Of a DNA stretch of 57,901 nt, positions 26,610 through 34,746 are shown in pieces. The DNA lies in assembly GCA_030262725.1 (NCBI GenBank), contig JAJSZS010000014.1, forward strand, positions 1-57,901. The letters are read 5' to 3'. This DNA is from Candidatus Desulfofervidus auxilii (GTDB taxonomy: Bacteria > Desulfobacterota > Desulfofervidia > Desulfofervidales > Desulfofervidaceae). Position 1 is the stretch's first letter; the number at the start of each line of letters is the position of its first letter. The notes below the pieces were generated by a model. That model did not search any database. It was not told the DNA's origin and worked only from the letters and a program-made list of their open reading frames with translations. A program made the position numbers and the translations under genes.

Positions 26610-27929
26610 ATGGCTTGGCAACTTCAAATAGGTAGAGAAAATATTCTAGATGTCGATGAAACGATAGGACTTTTAGATAGATTAGTTTATACTCCTTTAT
26701 TTAACGATTGTTATAAATATTTTGGTGAAAAATTGATGCCTGCTGTGCCAATGATTATTTCTCCTCCTGGTTGGGGTAAAACAAGTATTATAAAAGATTT
26801 GGGGAGGAGGACGGCTGAAAAACTTAAGAAGAGATTTGAACCGATAGTAATTGAGGTTGCAATATATAGTGTAGGAGATCTTCTAGGATATGGTCGTTTA
26901 ATGCCTAGTGTAGAAGCTCCAGAATATACACAATTTTTCCCTCCTGAACCGTTTAACAGGCTTTTTGAAAAAGGAGAGCAATATATTTTGGTATTTCTTG
27001 ATGAGTTAAATAGAGCTAAGAGAGATGTATTGAATCAATTATTAAGGCTTGCATTAGAGAGGGTGTTTGCTGGTAGAAAATTAAGAGAAAGGGCAGCAAT
27101 TATTTCAGCTATAAATCCTGTGGCATTTGGTGCACAGGTTCAGGAAATTCCTGAAGCATTACTTGAAAGATTCTTCCCTGTTTTTGGGTTAACTCCTGAA
27201 GCTGAAGAAGTATACAGGTATTTTACAACATTATTTGAAACATATGAGGGATATGGAGAGGAAGAAAGTATTGAAGATAGGGCTATTAAGGCATTTAAAT
27301 TTGGATATGGATTAATTAAAGATTTTTTAGCTTACTGTATATTAGTTAAGGAAGGGATTTTAGCTAAGAAAAAAACAATTAGGGTTAGGTTGAATGGTAA
27401 AGAAGAAGTTATTGGTAGAGAAATTTGTGTTAAAAAAACTGAAGGAGTGCTTCTTGATATAGGTTTTGAGCCTGAAATTGCCAAGAAGATTGCTGAAAGA
27501 AGGTTTGCAGTAGAACATCAGGAACAATCAATTAGTGGAACTTCATATTATCAAATATATAGTCGTATTCTTAGTTTGATGAGAGAGGCAAGACCAGAAG
27601 AAATGAGAGCAGCAAAGTATAAAAAACATATAAGTCCAAGAAACCTTGAATTTACTGGTAGAGCTATTGCTTTGTGGTGTTTTAGTTCAGGTATTGAAGA
27701 TTTTATAAATGCTGTTATAAAATCTTGGGAAGCAGAGTTAACAGCAAAAACAACAGCAATGGGAGTGATGTTAAGAGGTAGTTTGGGATCAACTGAGGTT
27801 ATACCTGGGCGTCCAGTTGGCACTCAATTTTTTGACTGGCTTTATTATCAATTTAAGGAAGTTGGAGAATTAAAATTTGTATTAGGATTGCCTAGAGCAA
27901 AAAAGAGAAAAATGGATGTTGGACTATAG
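26610..27929 (+). CDS. MoxR-family AAA+ ATPase
   Basis: 439 residues with AGGAGG upstream. Walker A SPPGWGKTS (about 51-59), Walker B VFLDELNRA, sensor 1 ISAINP, and an arginine finger region in ALLERFFPV; the ELNRA after Walker B is typical of MoxR/RavA proteins. MoxR hexamers remodel or load cofactors onto a VWA partner, and that partner is encoded directly upstream. Probable role here: ATP-dependent maturation of a virion or host complex. It has no features of a DNA-packaging ATPase, which would be needed for genome encapsidation but is not found in the window. Confidence 0.9.
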   Translation: MAWQLQIGRENILDVDETIGLLDRLVYTPLFNDCYKYFGEKLMPAVPMIISPPGWGKTSIIKDLGRRTAEKLKKRFEPIVIEVAIYSVGDLLGYGRLMPSVEAPEYTQFFPPEPFNRLFEKGEQYILVFLDELNRAKRDVLNQLLRLALERVFAGRKLRERAAIISAINPVAFGAQVQEIPEALLERFFPVFGLTPEAEEVYRYFTTLFETYEGYGEEESIEDRAIKAFKFGYGLIKDFLAYCILVKEGILAKKKTIRVRLNGKEEVIGREICVKKTEGVLLDIGFEPEIAKKIAERRFAVEHQEQSISGTSYYQIYSRILSLMREARPEEMRAAKYKKHISPRNLEFTGRAIALWCFSSGIEDFINAVIKSWEAELTAKTTAMGVMLRGSLGSTEVIPGRPVGTQFFDWLYYQFKEVGELKFVLGLPRAKKRKMDVGL

Positions 27930-27937
27930 TTGGTGAG

Positions 27938-28240
27938 ATGTTGCAAGAAGAATTAATAAAAGAAAAATTAAAAGAGCTTAAACAACAATCTATTTATGAA
28001 AAGCTGCGTATTATTGAGAGAGAACTTAAAAAAGAAATAAAAGATTATCATGTTTATGCATTTTTATTTGGGTTTTTTATTGGAGCTTTACCAATTCCAG
28101 GTGCTTTAAGTGGTTTGCTTCTAAGTGGTGCATACTGGTTACTTCCTAGACCACCAGAAAAAAAAGAGGAATATTATTTAGCTAAAAGTATTGGGCTTGG
28201 ATTGGCTTATTTAGTTTTTAGAAAAATAATGAAGAGGTAA
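27938..28240 (+). CDS. Small membrane protein
   Basis: 100 residues. An N-terminal charged helix (about 1-38, coiled-coil-like) is followed by a hydrophobic hairpin YAFLFGFFIGALPIPGALSG and LLLSGAYWLLP, probably two spans or a re-entrant loop, then LAKSIGLGLAYLVFRKIMKR. Follows MoxR by eight bases and so belongs to the same operon. Might anchor the MoxR machine to a membrane. Confidence 0.6.
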   Translation: MLQEELIKEKLKELKQQSIYEKLRIIERELKKEIKDYHVYAFLFGFFIGALPIPGALSGLLLSGAYWLLPRPPEKKEEYYLAKSIGLGLAYLVFRKIMKR

Positions 28241-28243
28241 AAA

Positions 28244-28474
28244 ATGCAGGATAAAGATTTATTAAAAAGCCTTTTAAAAGAAACTCTTAAAAGCTATTTA
28301 TCAAATTTATCTCCATCAGATATGGTTAAATTAAGAGATACAGTTGAAACTGGAATTAAAATCACTATCTTATTGAAAATGATAAAAGAAGGACAGGTAA
28401 GTTTAAATGAAATAGTTGATAGTTTACTTGAAAGATATATGAAAAAAATTGAGGAGAAAAGAAACAAAACATGA
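28244..28474 (+). CDS. Small helical hypothetical protein
   Basis: 76 residues, Lys- and Leu-rich, all helical (DKDLLKSLLKETLKSYL). Lies three bases after the previous gene and overlaps the next by four (ATGA). No family recognised. Confidence 0.55.
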   Translation: MQDKDLLKSLLKETLKSYLSNLSPSDMVKLRDTVETGIKITILLKMIKEGQVSLNEIVDSLLERYMKKIEEKRNKT

Positions 28475-29040
28475 AGAAAAAAATTTTTTTAATAATTTTA
28501 TTTCTTTTAATACCAGTTGTTGTTCAATGTGAGATAAAATCATTTAAATTCTGGATTGAAGGTGATAATTTTAAAGGAAGAGTTGTTACTACAAATAATT
28601 TTTTAGCTTATCATATTGGATTTGATTCTGATAATAATCCTGAAACAGGTTATAATGCCTGTGGCTATCCAGGAATTGACTATGAAATTTCTTTTTCTTA
28701 TCAAGGAGGAAAGTGTGACCCTGTTGTTTTATTTCACGATTATTCAAATCATTCTTGTAGTCCTTTAAACTCTTTAAATGGAGCACAATGGAATTTTGAA
28801 GAGAATGGGAAAGTATTTAATTTTACAATTCCACTTAATATAATTTATAAAGGAACATTTCACATAAATATTTGTCTCTCTTATTTTGAAAGAATTGTTA
28901 TTTCTGGTGCCATGTTAGCAGATGACCAAATAATTGATACTTTAAACTTAGATATAAGATGTGATTTTGATAAAGATTGTGATGTTGATGGTTCAGATTT
29001 GGCAATTTTTAGCACTAGCTTTGGTAAACTTTTTAAGTGA
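28471..29040 (+). CDS. Secreted beta-rich protein with EF-hand/dockerin-like end
   Basis: 189 residues. A clear signal peptide (MKKKIFLIILFLLIPVVVQC), possibly lipoprotein-like since Cys20 follows directly, then a beta-rich domain with Cys pairs. The last 25 residues, CDFDKDCDVDGSDLAIFS, have Asp spacing like a dockerin or EF-hand calcium loop. Products of this type act outside the cytoplasm, so it may be displayed on the host surface during infection, perhaps for superinfection exclusion or lysis. Only the signal and the calcium loop are clear. Confidence 0.65.
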   Translation: MKKKIFLIILFLLIPVVVQCEIKSFKFWIEGDNFKGRVVTTNNFLAYHIGFDSDNNPETGYNACGYPGIDYEISFSYQGGKCDPVVLFHDYSNHSCSPLNSLNGAQWNFEENGKVFNFTIPLNIIYKGTFHINICLSYFERIVISGAMLADDQIIDTLNLDIRCDFDKDCDVDGSDLAIFSTSFGKLFK

Positions 29041-29222
29041 GGCTTTTCCTTGTTAAGAAAGAAGATAATTGGAAGCTATATATGGAATATGAATCTGTGA
29101 GAATACATGGGCTTAAAGAAGAAAAAGTTTTAGAGCTTATTACAGAAGGCACTAAAAAAGAATGTGAGAGCACAATACGTTTATTGAAAAAATATTTTGA
29201 GGTTGAGGTTATAAAAAAATAG
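29037..29222 (+). CDS. Small hypothetical protein
   Basis: 61 residues with a GTG start inside the previous stop (GTGA). Strand-helix-strand (LFLVKKEDNWKLYMEYE, then KKECESTIRLLKKYFEVEV). No family recognised. Confidence 0.5.
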   Translation: MRLFLVKKEDNWKLYMEYESVRIHGLKEEKVLELITEGTKKECESTIRLLKKYFEVEVIKK

Positions 29223-29224
29223 AG

Positions 29225-29506
29225 ATGATAGTAAAAGTTTTATTTAATATGATAAATGTGAACCAAAGAGGAAAAAAATTAGAAATTGTATTTCCTTATG
29301 ATAAACATTGGTATAGGCTTGATTGGGAAAAAGTGCCAGAGAAATTTAAAATATTATATGTAGCTGGTTTAAAATTACAAGGTCATAAAGTTCCTGATTA
29401 TTTAAAAGAATTTGAAAAAGATGTTATAGAGATTTCTGACCTTAATATTGAAATAAAATTTGATGAATGTGAAAAAATACCAGTTAAATATCCTTTAGGT
29501 TTCTAA
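29225..29506 (+). CDS. Small hypothetical protein
   Basis: 93 residues, ATG two bases after the previous stop. Strand-rich N terminus, Trp-Tyr pair, then a helix and an acidic end. No family recognised. It precedes the adhesin-like gene by one base and is the last gene with the local low-GC style on this strand. Confidence 0.5.
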   Translation: MIVKVLFNMINVNQRGKKLEIVFPYDKHWYRLDWEKVPEKFKILYVAGLKLQGHKVPDYLKEFEKDVIEISDLNIEIKFDECEKIPVKYPLGF

Positions 29507-29507
29507 T

Positions 29508-31004
29508 ATGCCCATTACATATGATTCAGGAACTAATACCATAACCGTAATTGGTTTTAGCGAAGCCTTTCCCTGCACGTTTGAAGACATCTATAATGCC
29601 TCAGTTACCAATGGTTGGGGGGTAGTAGATAAGCCTACTGATAATAGCTATGTGTTTGAAGCTAAACTGGTAATAGGCGATAGCTCTACATGGACTTATT
29701 TTGCGGATAAGCTGAAAACGGTCATGTTCAAAGATATTGAGCCAGATTGGAATAGAGGGGCTATTGAAATTACAAGGCATGCCTATTTTTGGATTGGGGA
29801 AGGAGATGAAGCGACTAGAACGGGATATGACGGGTGTATTTTCTTGTGGGAACTTGCCCTAAACGATAGATGGGTCATGTTCATTTATGGATTAAATGAA
29901 AGCGATGTCAGACTGTATGGGAGTATAATACAGACTAATTATGGGACTGTATTGGGGCAAGATAGACCAGAAGGTGTCCATCTCAAAGGCACGATTGCAA
30001 GGGTTTGGAGCTGTTATTTACAACACATTTATGTAGGTTTTCTTCCAGAATCTACTACCGATGCCAATGATGTTCACATCATTGGTTGTCCTTGGGTGGG
30101 CATGTATCCGCAGGCTACCCCGCAATACCTTAATCTGATATTTGTCGAGCATTGTGATACAGCGGTTTACTACTGGGCGGGGTGGAAGGCGGACATATTT
30201 AATGGAGTTTTTTTGAAGAACAATAGAATGGTTGAGTGGTATAATGCCGACACCATTCAAAGGTTAACTGATTGTGAGTCAGATAACTGGAACATTATTT
30301 GGAGTGGAACTCCAACAGCTAATGCAAAACTTGAGCGAGCGTATACATTAAAGATAAAAGTTACCGATAAAGATGGAAACTCAATTCAAAACGCCTTGGT
30401 AGAGCTTTATGACAAAAACAGTAATTTAGTATTTGCAGAGTTAACCAACTCAAATGGGGAAACTTCAGAACACAGTATAGTTAGTATCACTTATACACCC
30501 ACGGAAACTATTGATAACAACCCCTATACCGTCAAGATAACCAAAGATGGATATACTACATTAGAAGTCCAAATTACGATAGACAGAACAATGAAAAACC
30601 TCGTGTGGCAGTTAGATGCTTTAGATTATACACTTGATAATATATATAATTTTCTCAAAGGTAGCTATGGCATTTTGAATAGAGAAACCATGCATAAAAC
30701 TGGTTCTAAGATTAAAGTGAGGTTCAAATCAAAAAGTGGTGATAAAGTTAAAATCTATGTGTATAAACCAGATGGAGCTGAAGTAGTTAATATAGAAATG
30801 GCAGAAATAGGAAATACAGGAATATATTATTATGATTTAACTTTTTATAAATCATGGGGAGTGGGTGATTTTTTAGTTAAATGTGTTGATGTAACAGATA
30901 ATATAGAAGATGCAATGACAATAACTATATTATCAGAAGATGATTGGTTTGCAACCCATTCAGATATTGAAAATATAAAAATTCCAAAGGTTATTGAACT
31001 CTAA
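29508..31004 (+). CDS. Beta-helix / carboxypeptidase-regulatory-like adhesin
   Basis: 498 residues. Residues 1-270 look like a right-handed beta-helix of the kind found in surface and tail-spike proteins (repeated short hydrophobic strands with Gly/Asn turns, for example VRLYGSIIQTNYG, AVYYWAGWKADIFNGVF). About 283-365 is an immunoglobulin-like CarboxypepD_reg-type module (KVTDKDGNSIQNALVELYD ... DGYTTLEVQI). The C-terminal part (390-498) is another small beta domain. Base composition is plainly different up to about 30600 (more G+C, different codons) from the flanking genes, a sign of recent transfer. It ends in a four-base convergent overlap with the first minus-strand gene. Likely a receptor-binding or surface fibre protein. 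Confidence 0.75.
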   Translation: MPITYDSGTNTITVIGFSEAFPCTFEDIYNASVTNGWGVVDKPTDNSYVFEAKLVIGDSSTWTYFADKLKTVMFKDIEPDWNRGAIEITRHAYFWIGEGDEATRTGYDGCIFLWELALNDRWVMFIYGLNESDVRLYGSIIQTNYGTVLGQDRPEGVHLKGTIARVWSCYLQHIYVGFLPESTTDANDVHIIGCPWVGMYPQATPQYLNLIFVEHCDTAVYYWAGWKADIFNGVFLKNNRMVEWYNADTIQRLTDCESDNWNIIWSGTPTANAKLERAYTLKIKVTDKDGNSIQNALVELYDKNSNLVFAELTNSNGETSEHSIVSITYTPTETIDNNPYTVKITKDGYTTLEVQITIDRTMKNLVWQLDALDYTLDNIYNFLKGSYGILNRETMHKTGSKIKVRFKSKSGDKVKIYVYKPDGAEVVNIEMAEIGNTGIYYYDLTFYKSWGVGDFLVKCVDVTDNIEDAMTITILSEDDWFATHSDIENIKIPKVIEL

Positions 31005-31414
31005 CGCAATGCAAACACTCTAGCTATTGTTGTTAATCCAGGATCTGTCCAAAGCCAAATTTTATCAATAGCTTTTTTAGTTAAGCGAATTCTTAAAGAT
31101 TCATTCTGTTTGAGTGGCGCTGTTTGAGAATATAACTTATTACTAACATATAAATCATTTGTTCCATCATTTAATATTGTCATACTGACCCATTTATAGC
31201 TTAAAACTCTAATTTCTACTCCACTATCAGTAACATTATAAACAAAACTTTCAATGTCTCCATTTACCTGCTCTCGTTTTAATAGTTCTGCAATATCTTC
31301 TAGCCTTTCTGCTATTTCATCTAAAAGAATTATTTGAAAAATTTCTGGAGTTATTTTTAATTGTTTTGGATTTATAATTTTTTTAAGCCTATCAAAAGGT
31401 TCAATTTTAACCAT
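31001..31414 (-). CDS. Beta-rich virion-type protein
   Basis: 137 residues, last gene of the minus-strand block. N-terminal helices (PEIFQIILLDEIAERLEDIAELLKRE) are followed by a beta domain (SFVYNVTDSGVEIRVLSY, VSMTILNDGTNDLYVS ... SLRIRLTKKAIDKIWLWTD). This pattern of aligned strands is common in viral capsid decoration proteins. No specific family. Its stop overlaps the end of the adhesin on the other strand, so transcripts of both blocks meet here without an obvious terminator. Confidence 0.6.
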   Translation of the reverse strand: MVKIEPFDRLKKIINPKQLKITPEIFQIILLDEIAERLEDIAELLKREQVNGDIESFVYNVTDSGVEIRVLSYKWVSMTILNDGTNDLYVSNKLYSQTAPLKQNESLRIRLTKKAIDKIWLWTDPGLTTIARVFALR

Positions 31415-31416
31415 CT

Positions 31417-31611
31417 TTAATAATGCAATTTAACAATTCTTTTAACAGTTATCTGTCTTCTTCTTCCTTTGTAATCTATCCATTCCCATGTTTCAGTGTT
31501 TTCTGCTAATTTTGGAAGTTTGAGACCTTCTAAAGCACTTACAAATTTAAAACCTTTTATTATTAAAATTGCTGCTAATGCTCCTAGGCTTATAAGTATT
31601 AAGTCTCTCAT
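31417..31611 (-). CDS. Small single-span membrane protein
   Basis: 64 residues. Residues 4-20 (LILISLGALAAILIIKG) form a membrane helix at the N terminus; the rest is soluble and ends basic. Lies two bases from the next gene of the block. One of the many one-span proteins of the minus-strand block. Confidence 0.6.
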   Translation of the reverse strand: MRDLILISLGALAAILIIKGFKFVSALEGLKLPKLAENTETWEWIDYKGRRRQITVKRIVKLHY

Positions 31612-31623
31612 TTTATTTTACCT

Positions 31624-32868
31624 CTAAATGTCTTCAGTTGGAATTCTTTTTTGTTTTAAAAAAGCACTAAACTCCATTCCTGCTGAAACACATACAATAT
31701 CTGATAAATAACCAGTGCCATCTTCATTTTTTACTTTAACAGGTGTATGTCTATTTGTATATGTTCCATCTCCTAATTGACCATTATTGTTTCTTCCCCA
31801 TGCATATACGCTTCCATCTGATTTTACTGCAAGAGAATGTGATGAACCTGCTGCTATGTATATAATATTTGTTAAATTTTTTACTCGCACAATTTTATAT
31901 CTATTTGTTGTTGTTCCATCGCCTAATTGACCGTCATTGTTTCTACCGCATGCATATACTGTTCCATCTGATTTTAAAAATAAGGTATGTTCCCATCCAG
32001 GTGCAATTTGTATTACGTCTTTTAAATCTGATACACCATCAACATCTTTTACTTTTGTTGGATAATCTTTAGTAAGGTCAGTTGAATTGATACCAAGTTG
32101 ACCATAGTAATTGGCTCCCCATGCATATACGGTTCCATCTGATTTTATTGCAAATGCTGTATTGCCACTAGCAAAAATATTTGTCACATTATATAAATAT
32201 CCAGAACCTCCAGGTCCAGGTTGGATACGTGGTGTAGTATAATAATTAGCAAAATCTTCAAATTTAAGCCCCCAACGCAAAACAAATCCGTCTTCTGTTA
32301 AGGCAAAAGATGATCTGCCGCCTGCTACAATCTTTATGATATTGCATAAATATCCATTTCCATTTATTCCTTTAACTCTTACAGGTAAATATCTATCTGT
32401 TGTTGTTCCATCGCCTAATTGACCACTAAAGTTCCATCCCCATGCCCATACACAACCATCAAAATCAATTACTAAACTATGGCTACCACTTGTCATAACT
32501 GCTATTTTTTTAATATTGCTTAAATGTCCAGTTCCAGAGGGATTTTTTACATATATAGCAGAACAAGCTTTTTCTGTTGAGCCATTACCAAGTCTTCCAG
32601 CTCCTCCAACTCCCCAAGCCATTACTTTATTATCTTTTGTCAATGCTAATGTATGGTTACTACCACATGATATAAATGTAACATCTGTCACATATCCTAT
32701 TGGGTCTTTAACAACTATTGATGGTAAATTTCTATTGAGAACTTCACTACCTATTCCTAAATTACAGAAACCATTATTATAACCACATGTGTATATTGAA
32801 TTATATAAGTATAACTCACTTTTTGGTATTGATTTTTCTCGTTTTATTGATTTTAATATGAGTCCCAT
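31624..32868 (-). CDS. RCC1-type beta-propeller protein
   Basis: 414 residues with about seven RCC1 repeats of 50-55 residues, each with an H-[ST]-L-[AV]-x(3)-[DS]-G-x-V-x-[AC]-W-G-x-[ND]-x-x-G-Q-L-G-x-G consensus, for example WGRNNNGQLGDGTYTNRHTP. RCC1 repeats fold into a seven-bladed propeller. The N-terminal leader (SIKREKSIPKSELYLY) matches the leader of the gene at 36191 (NLKREKLHPPPEYKI), so both probably attach to the same partner. In a viral context a propeller of this kind is a plausible receptor-binding spike. Confidence 0.88.
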   Translation of the reverse strand: MGLILKSIKREKSIPKSELYLYNSIYTCGYNNGFCNLGIGSEVLNRNLPSIVVKDPIGYVTDVTFISCGSNHTLALTKDNKVMAWGVGGAGRLGNGSTEKACSAIYVKNPSGTGHLSNIKKIAVMTSGSHSLVIDFDGCVWAWGWNFSGQLGDGTTTDRYLPVRVKGINGNGYLCNIIKIVAGGRSSFALTEDGFVLRWGLKFEDFANYYTTPRIQPGPGGSGYLYNVTNIFASGNTAFAIKSDGTVYAWGANYYGQLGINSTDLTKDYPTKVKDVDGVSDLKDVIQIAPGWEHTLFLKSDGTVYACGRNNDGQLGDGTTTNRYKIVRVKNLTNIIYIAAGSSHSLAVKSDGSVYAWGRNNNGQLGDGTYTNRHTPVKVKNEDGTGYLSDIVCVSAGMEFSAFLKQKRIPTEDI

Positions 32869-33150
32869 TTAGGCTTTTAATTTTGCTTTTAATTCTTTTA
32901 TTCTTTTTAAATGTTCTATATATTCCTTCAAAGCCTCCGCCTTCTTTTTTGCTTTTTCTGCTTGCTCTTCATATCGTTTCATTTTTGCAATTAACCCTTT
33001 AATCCCTTTTTTCTTTAATAAGAGAAAAACAGCAACTACACCACCAAGAGCAAGCCAGACCCACATTGGGATTGTTTTTATATCAATGAATTCATAATTA
33101 TAAGCATAACCATAGTGCCTGTATTTGGGTTTTTCTTCCAAAATTAACAT
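32869..33150 (-). CDS. Membrane protein with C-terminal coiled coil
   Basis: 93 residues: a short Tyr/Gly-rich N terminus (KPKYRHYGYAYNYEFID), one membrane helix (MWVWLALGGVVAVFLLL, about 29-45), and a Lys/Glu/Ala coiled coil (about 54-93). Separated by one base from the RCC1 gene. Architecture suits a virion-membrane protein projecting a helical stalk. Confidence 0.65.
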   Translation of the reverse strand: MLILEEKPKYRHYGYAYNYEFIDIKTIPMWVWLALGGVVAVFLLLKKKGIKGLIAKMKRYEEQAEKAKKKAEALKEYIEHLKRIKELKAKLKA

Positions 33151-33179
33151 TTTTCACTCCTTTTAAATTATTTTAAAAA

Positions 33180-33701
33180 TTATGTTATTTCAGCTTCTCC
33201 CCCTCCTGCTGTCAAGGCTAAAATTCCTGCTCCTATTAAAAATGGCAAAATTTTCTTAAGGTCTTCTTTTTTAACTGGTTTTGGTTTTTCAACTTTCTTT
33301 TCTTCTGGTTTTTTAACTACTAAAGGAGGAGCTGGTCTTCTATATTTTGGAGGAGGAAGAAGCTCTCTTACAGGCTCCAAGCGAACTGGTTCAAGTGGTC
33401 TTAGATGATAAATTAAAGGCATAGGTTTTACTTTTTCTACAACTTTTTCTTTTATTACTTCTCTTACAATTTTTTCTTTTGGAGGTGCTTTAACAATAAC
33501 AGGCTTTGGTGGTGCAGGTGAAACTCGCCTTAGCTTTCCGACCACTTTAACTTTTGGTGTTACTACATAACGACCTTTTTCCCATATTCGACGTGGACGC
33601 CGAGCAACTCGTGGAACACGTCTAACTGTCCATGCTCCAACTTTTGCTCGGACTCGCCCAAAAGAATCATCATAACTTTCTAAATTTTTAAGAAAAAACA
33701 T
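33180..33701 (-). CDS. Basic Pro-rich membrane-anchored protein
   Basis: 173 residues. An Arg/Lys-rich N-terminal half (VRRVPRVARRPRRIWEKGR), a Pro-Lys-Val-rich middle without obvious fold, and a C-terminal membrane helix (ILPFLIGAGILALTAGG). Tail-anchored proteins with basic tails facing the DNA are known in membrane-containing viruses; here that role is an inference. Followed by a second basic gene at 33703. Confidence 0.62.
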   Translation of the reverse strand: MFFLKNLESYDDSFGRVRAKVGAWTVRRVPRVARRPRRIWEKGRYVVTPKVKVVGKLRRVSPAPPKPVIVKAPPKEKIVREVIKEKVVEKVKPMPLIYHLRPLEPVRLEPVRELLPPPKYRRPAPPLVVKKPEEKKVEKPKPVKKEDLKKILPFLIGAGILALTAGGGEAEIT

Positions 33702-33702
33702 T

Positions 33703-33957
33703 TTATACTCCTGCTTTTGGCACTCTTGCTAATATTTGACGTGAAATTCTTTCTGCTATTGGCTTAGGTAAACGTCCTATATATTCTAACATACTACCAT
33801 ACCAAACTTGTTCCCATCTTCTTTTTGACCTTAAAGCGCCAATAAACCATTTAGGTAATCTTCGTCTTACTAAAACTTTTTTTCTTCTCCACCACCATGG
33901 CACATGTGAAACCCTATACCTATATGGCATTCTTCTTGGTCTTTCTACTAAAATCAT
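33703..33957 (-). CDS. Arg-rich small protein
   Basis: 84 residues with about one quarter Arg or Lys and many Trp/Tyr (RVSHVPWWWRRKKVLVRRR). AGGAGG precedes its start. It could be a nucleic-acid-binding core protein. No family recognised. Confidence 0.6.
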   Translation of the reverse strand: MILVERPRRMPYRYRVSHVPWWWRRKKVLVRRRLPKWFIGALRSKRRWEQVWYGSMLEYIGRLPKPIAERISRQILARVPKAGV

Positions 33958-33959
33958 TT

Positions 33960-34157
33960 TTACCTCCTCCCATTTAATTTATTTAAAGCATCTTTTAATG
34001 TTGGATAAAATTCATTTTTACCTTCTTTGTTTACAAGCATAACTTTACCACTTGCAAGTAAAAATAATCCTAAATAACCTGTTTCATTTAATTTTTGTGT
34101 TAGCCAGTTTTTAATTGGTTCACTCCATATTTCTAAAACTTGTTCTGTTATTTCCAT
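33960..34157 (-). CDS. Small hypothetical protein
   Basis: 65 residues, a helical start (ITEQVLEIWSEPIKNWL) followed by a strand pair with GYLGLFLLASGKVMLVNKEG. Lies in a run of four genes separated by zero to two bases. No family recognised. Confidence 0.5.
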   Translation of the reverse strand: MEITEQVLEIWSEPIKNWLTQKLNETGYLGLFLLASGKVMLVNKEGKNEFYPTLKDALNKLNGRR

Positions 34158-34691
34158 TTATTCTTGACCTACCAATAAAAGAGTGCTGCCTATTAAAAAA
34201 CTAAAAATGAGCTTCTTTTTTTCTTTTTCAAGTTTAATTTTACTTTCTTTTTTAGCTTCTTCTTTTATTTTTAATTCAATTTTTTCTAATTTTGATTTTA
34301 ATTCAGCTATTTCATTTCTTAATTTAGTTTTTTCATCAAATAGTTTTAATATGGTGTCTTGATGTTGTTTTATTTTTGATTTAACTTCTTTTTTTCTTCT
34401 TTTGATTTCTTCTGGTAAATTAAGTTCTTTTTTTATTAATTCTTTGAGTTTTCTATCCAATTCAACATTTGTAGGATCTTTTTCTAATTTTTGTAAAACA
34501 GCTTTTTTTTCTGCTGTTATTTTTTGTAATTCTTTTGTGTATTTAGGACCTAAAGATATTAATTCTCTGCCTAATATATCCATTTGACGGGAATGCCATG
34601 CTATTAAAGCAGGAATTTTATTAAGTCTTGTTTCTTTTTTATTAATTTCTGAAATAATGTTGTCTCTTTCTTTTAAAATGTCGGGCTTCAT
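34158..34691 (-). CDS. Coiled-coil protein with C-terminal membrane anchor
   Basis: 177 residues, nearly all charged helix of Lys/Glu heptads, ending in a hydrophobic segment (LIFSFLIGSTLLLVGQ). A tail-anchored rod. Start preceded by a weak ribosome site. The 55 bases upstream, to the end of the next RCC1 gene, show nothing recognisable. Confidence 0.6.
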   Translation of the reverse strand: MKPDILKERDNIISEINKKETRLNKIPALIAWHSRQMDILGRELISLGPKYTKELQKITAEKKAVLQKLEKDPTNVELDRKLKELIKKELNLPEEIKRRKKEVKSKIKQHQDTILKLFDEKTKLRNEIAELKSKLEKIELKIKEEAKKESKIKLEKEKKKLIFSFLIGSTLLLVGQE

Positions 34692-34746
34692 CTTAATTAT
34701 TTTTTACCATAAAAATATATTAAAAGGCAAGATTTGAAAGATAATT

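Noticed and set aside
26610-27929. MoxR ATPase considered as genome-packaging ATPase
   Set aside because: Its motifs (PPGWGKTS, DELNRA) and VWA-peptidase neighbour are those of MoxR; packaging ATPases of the FtsK/HerA or terminase type have different motifs.
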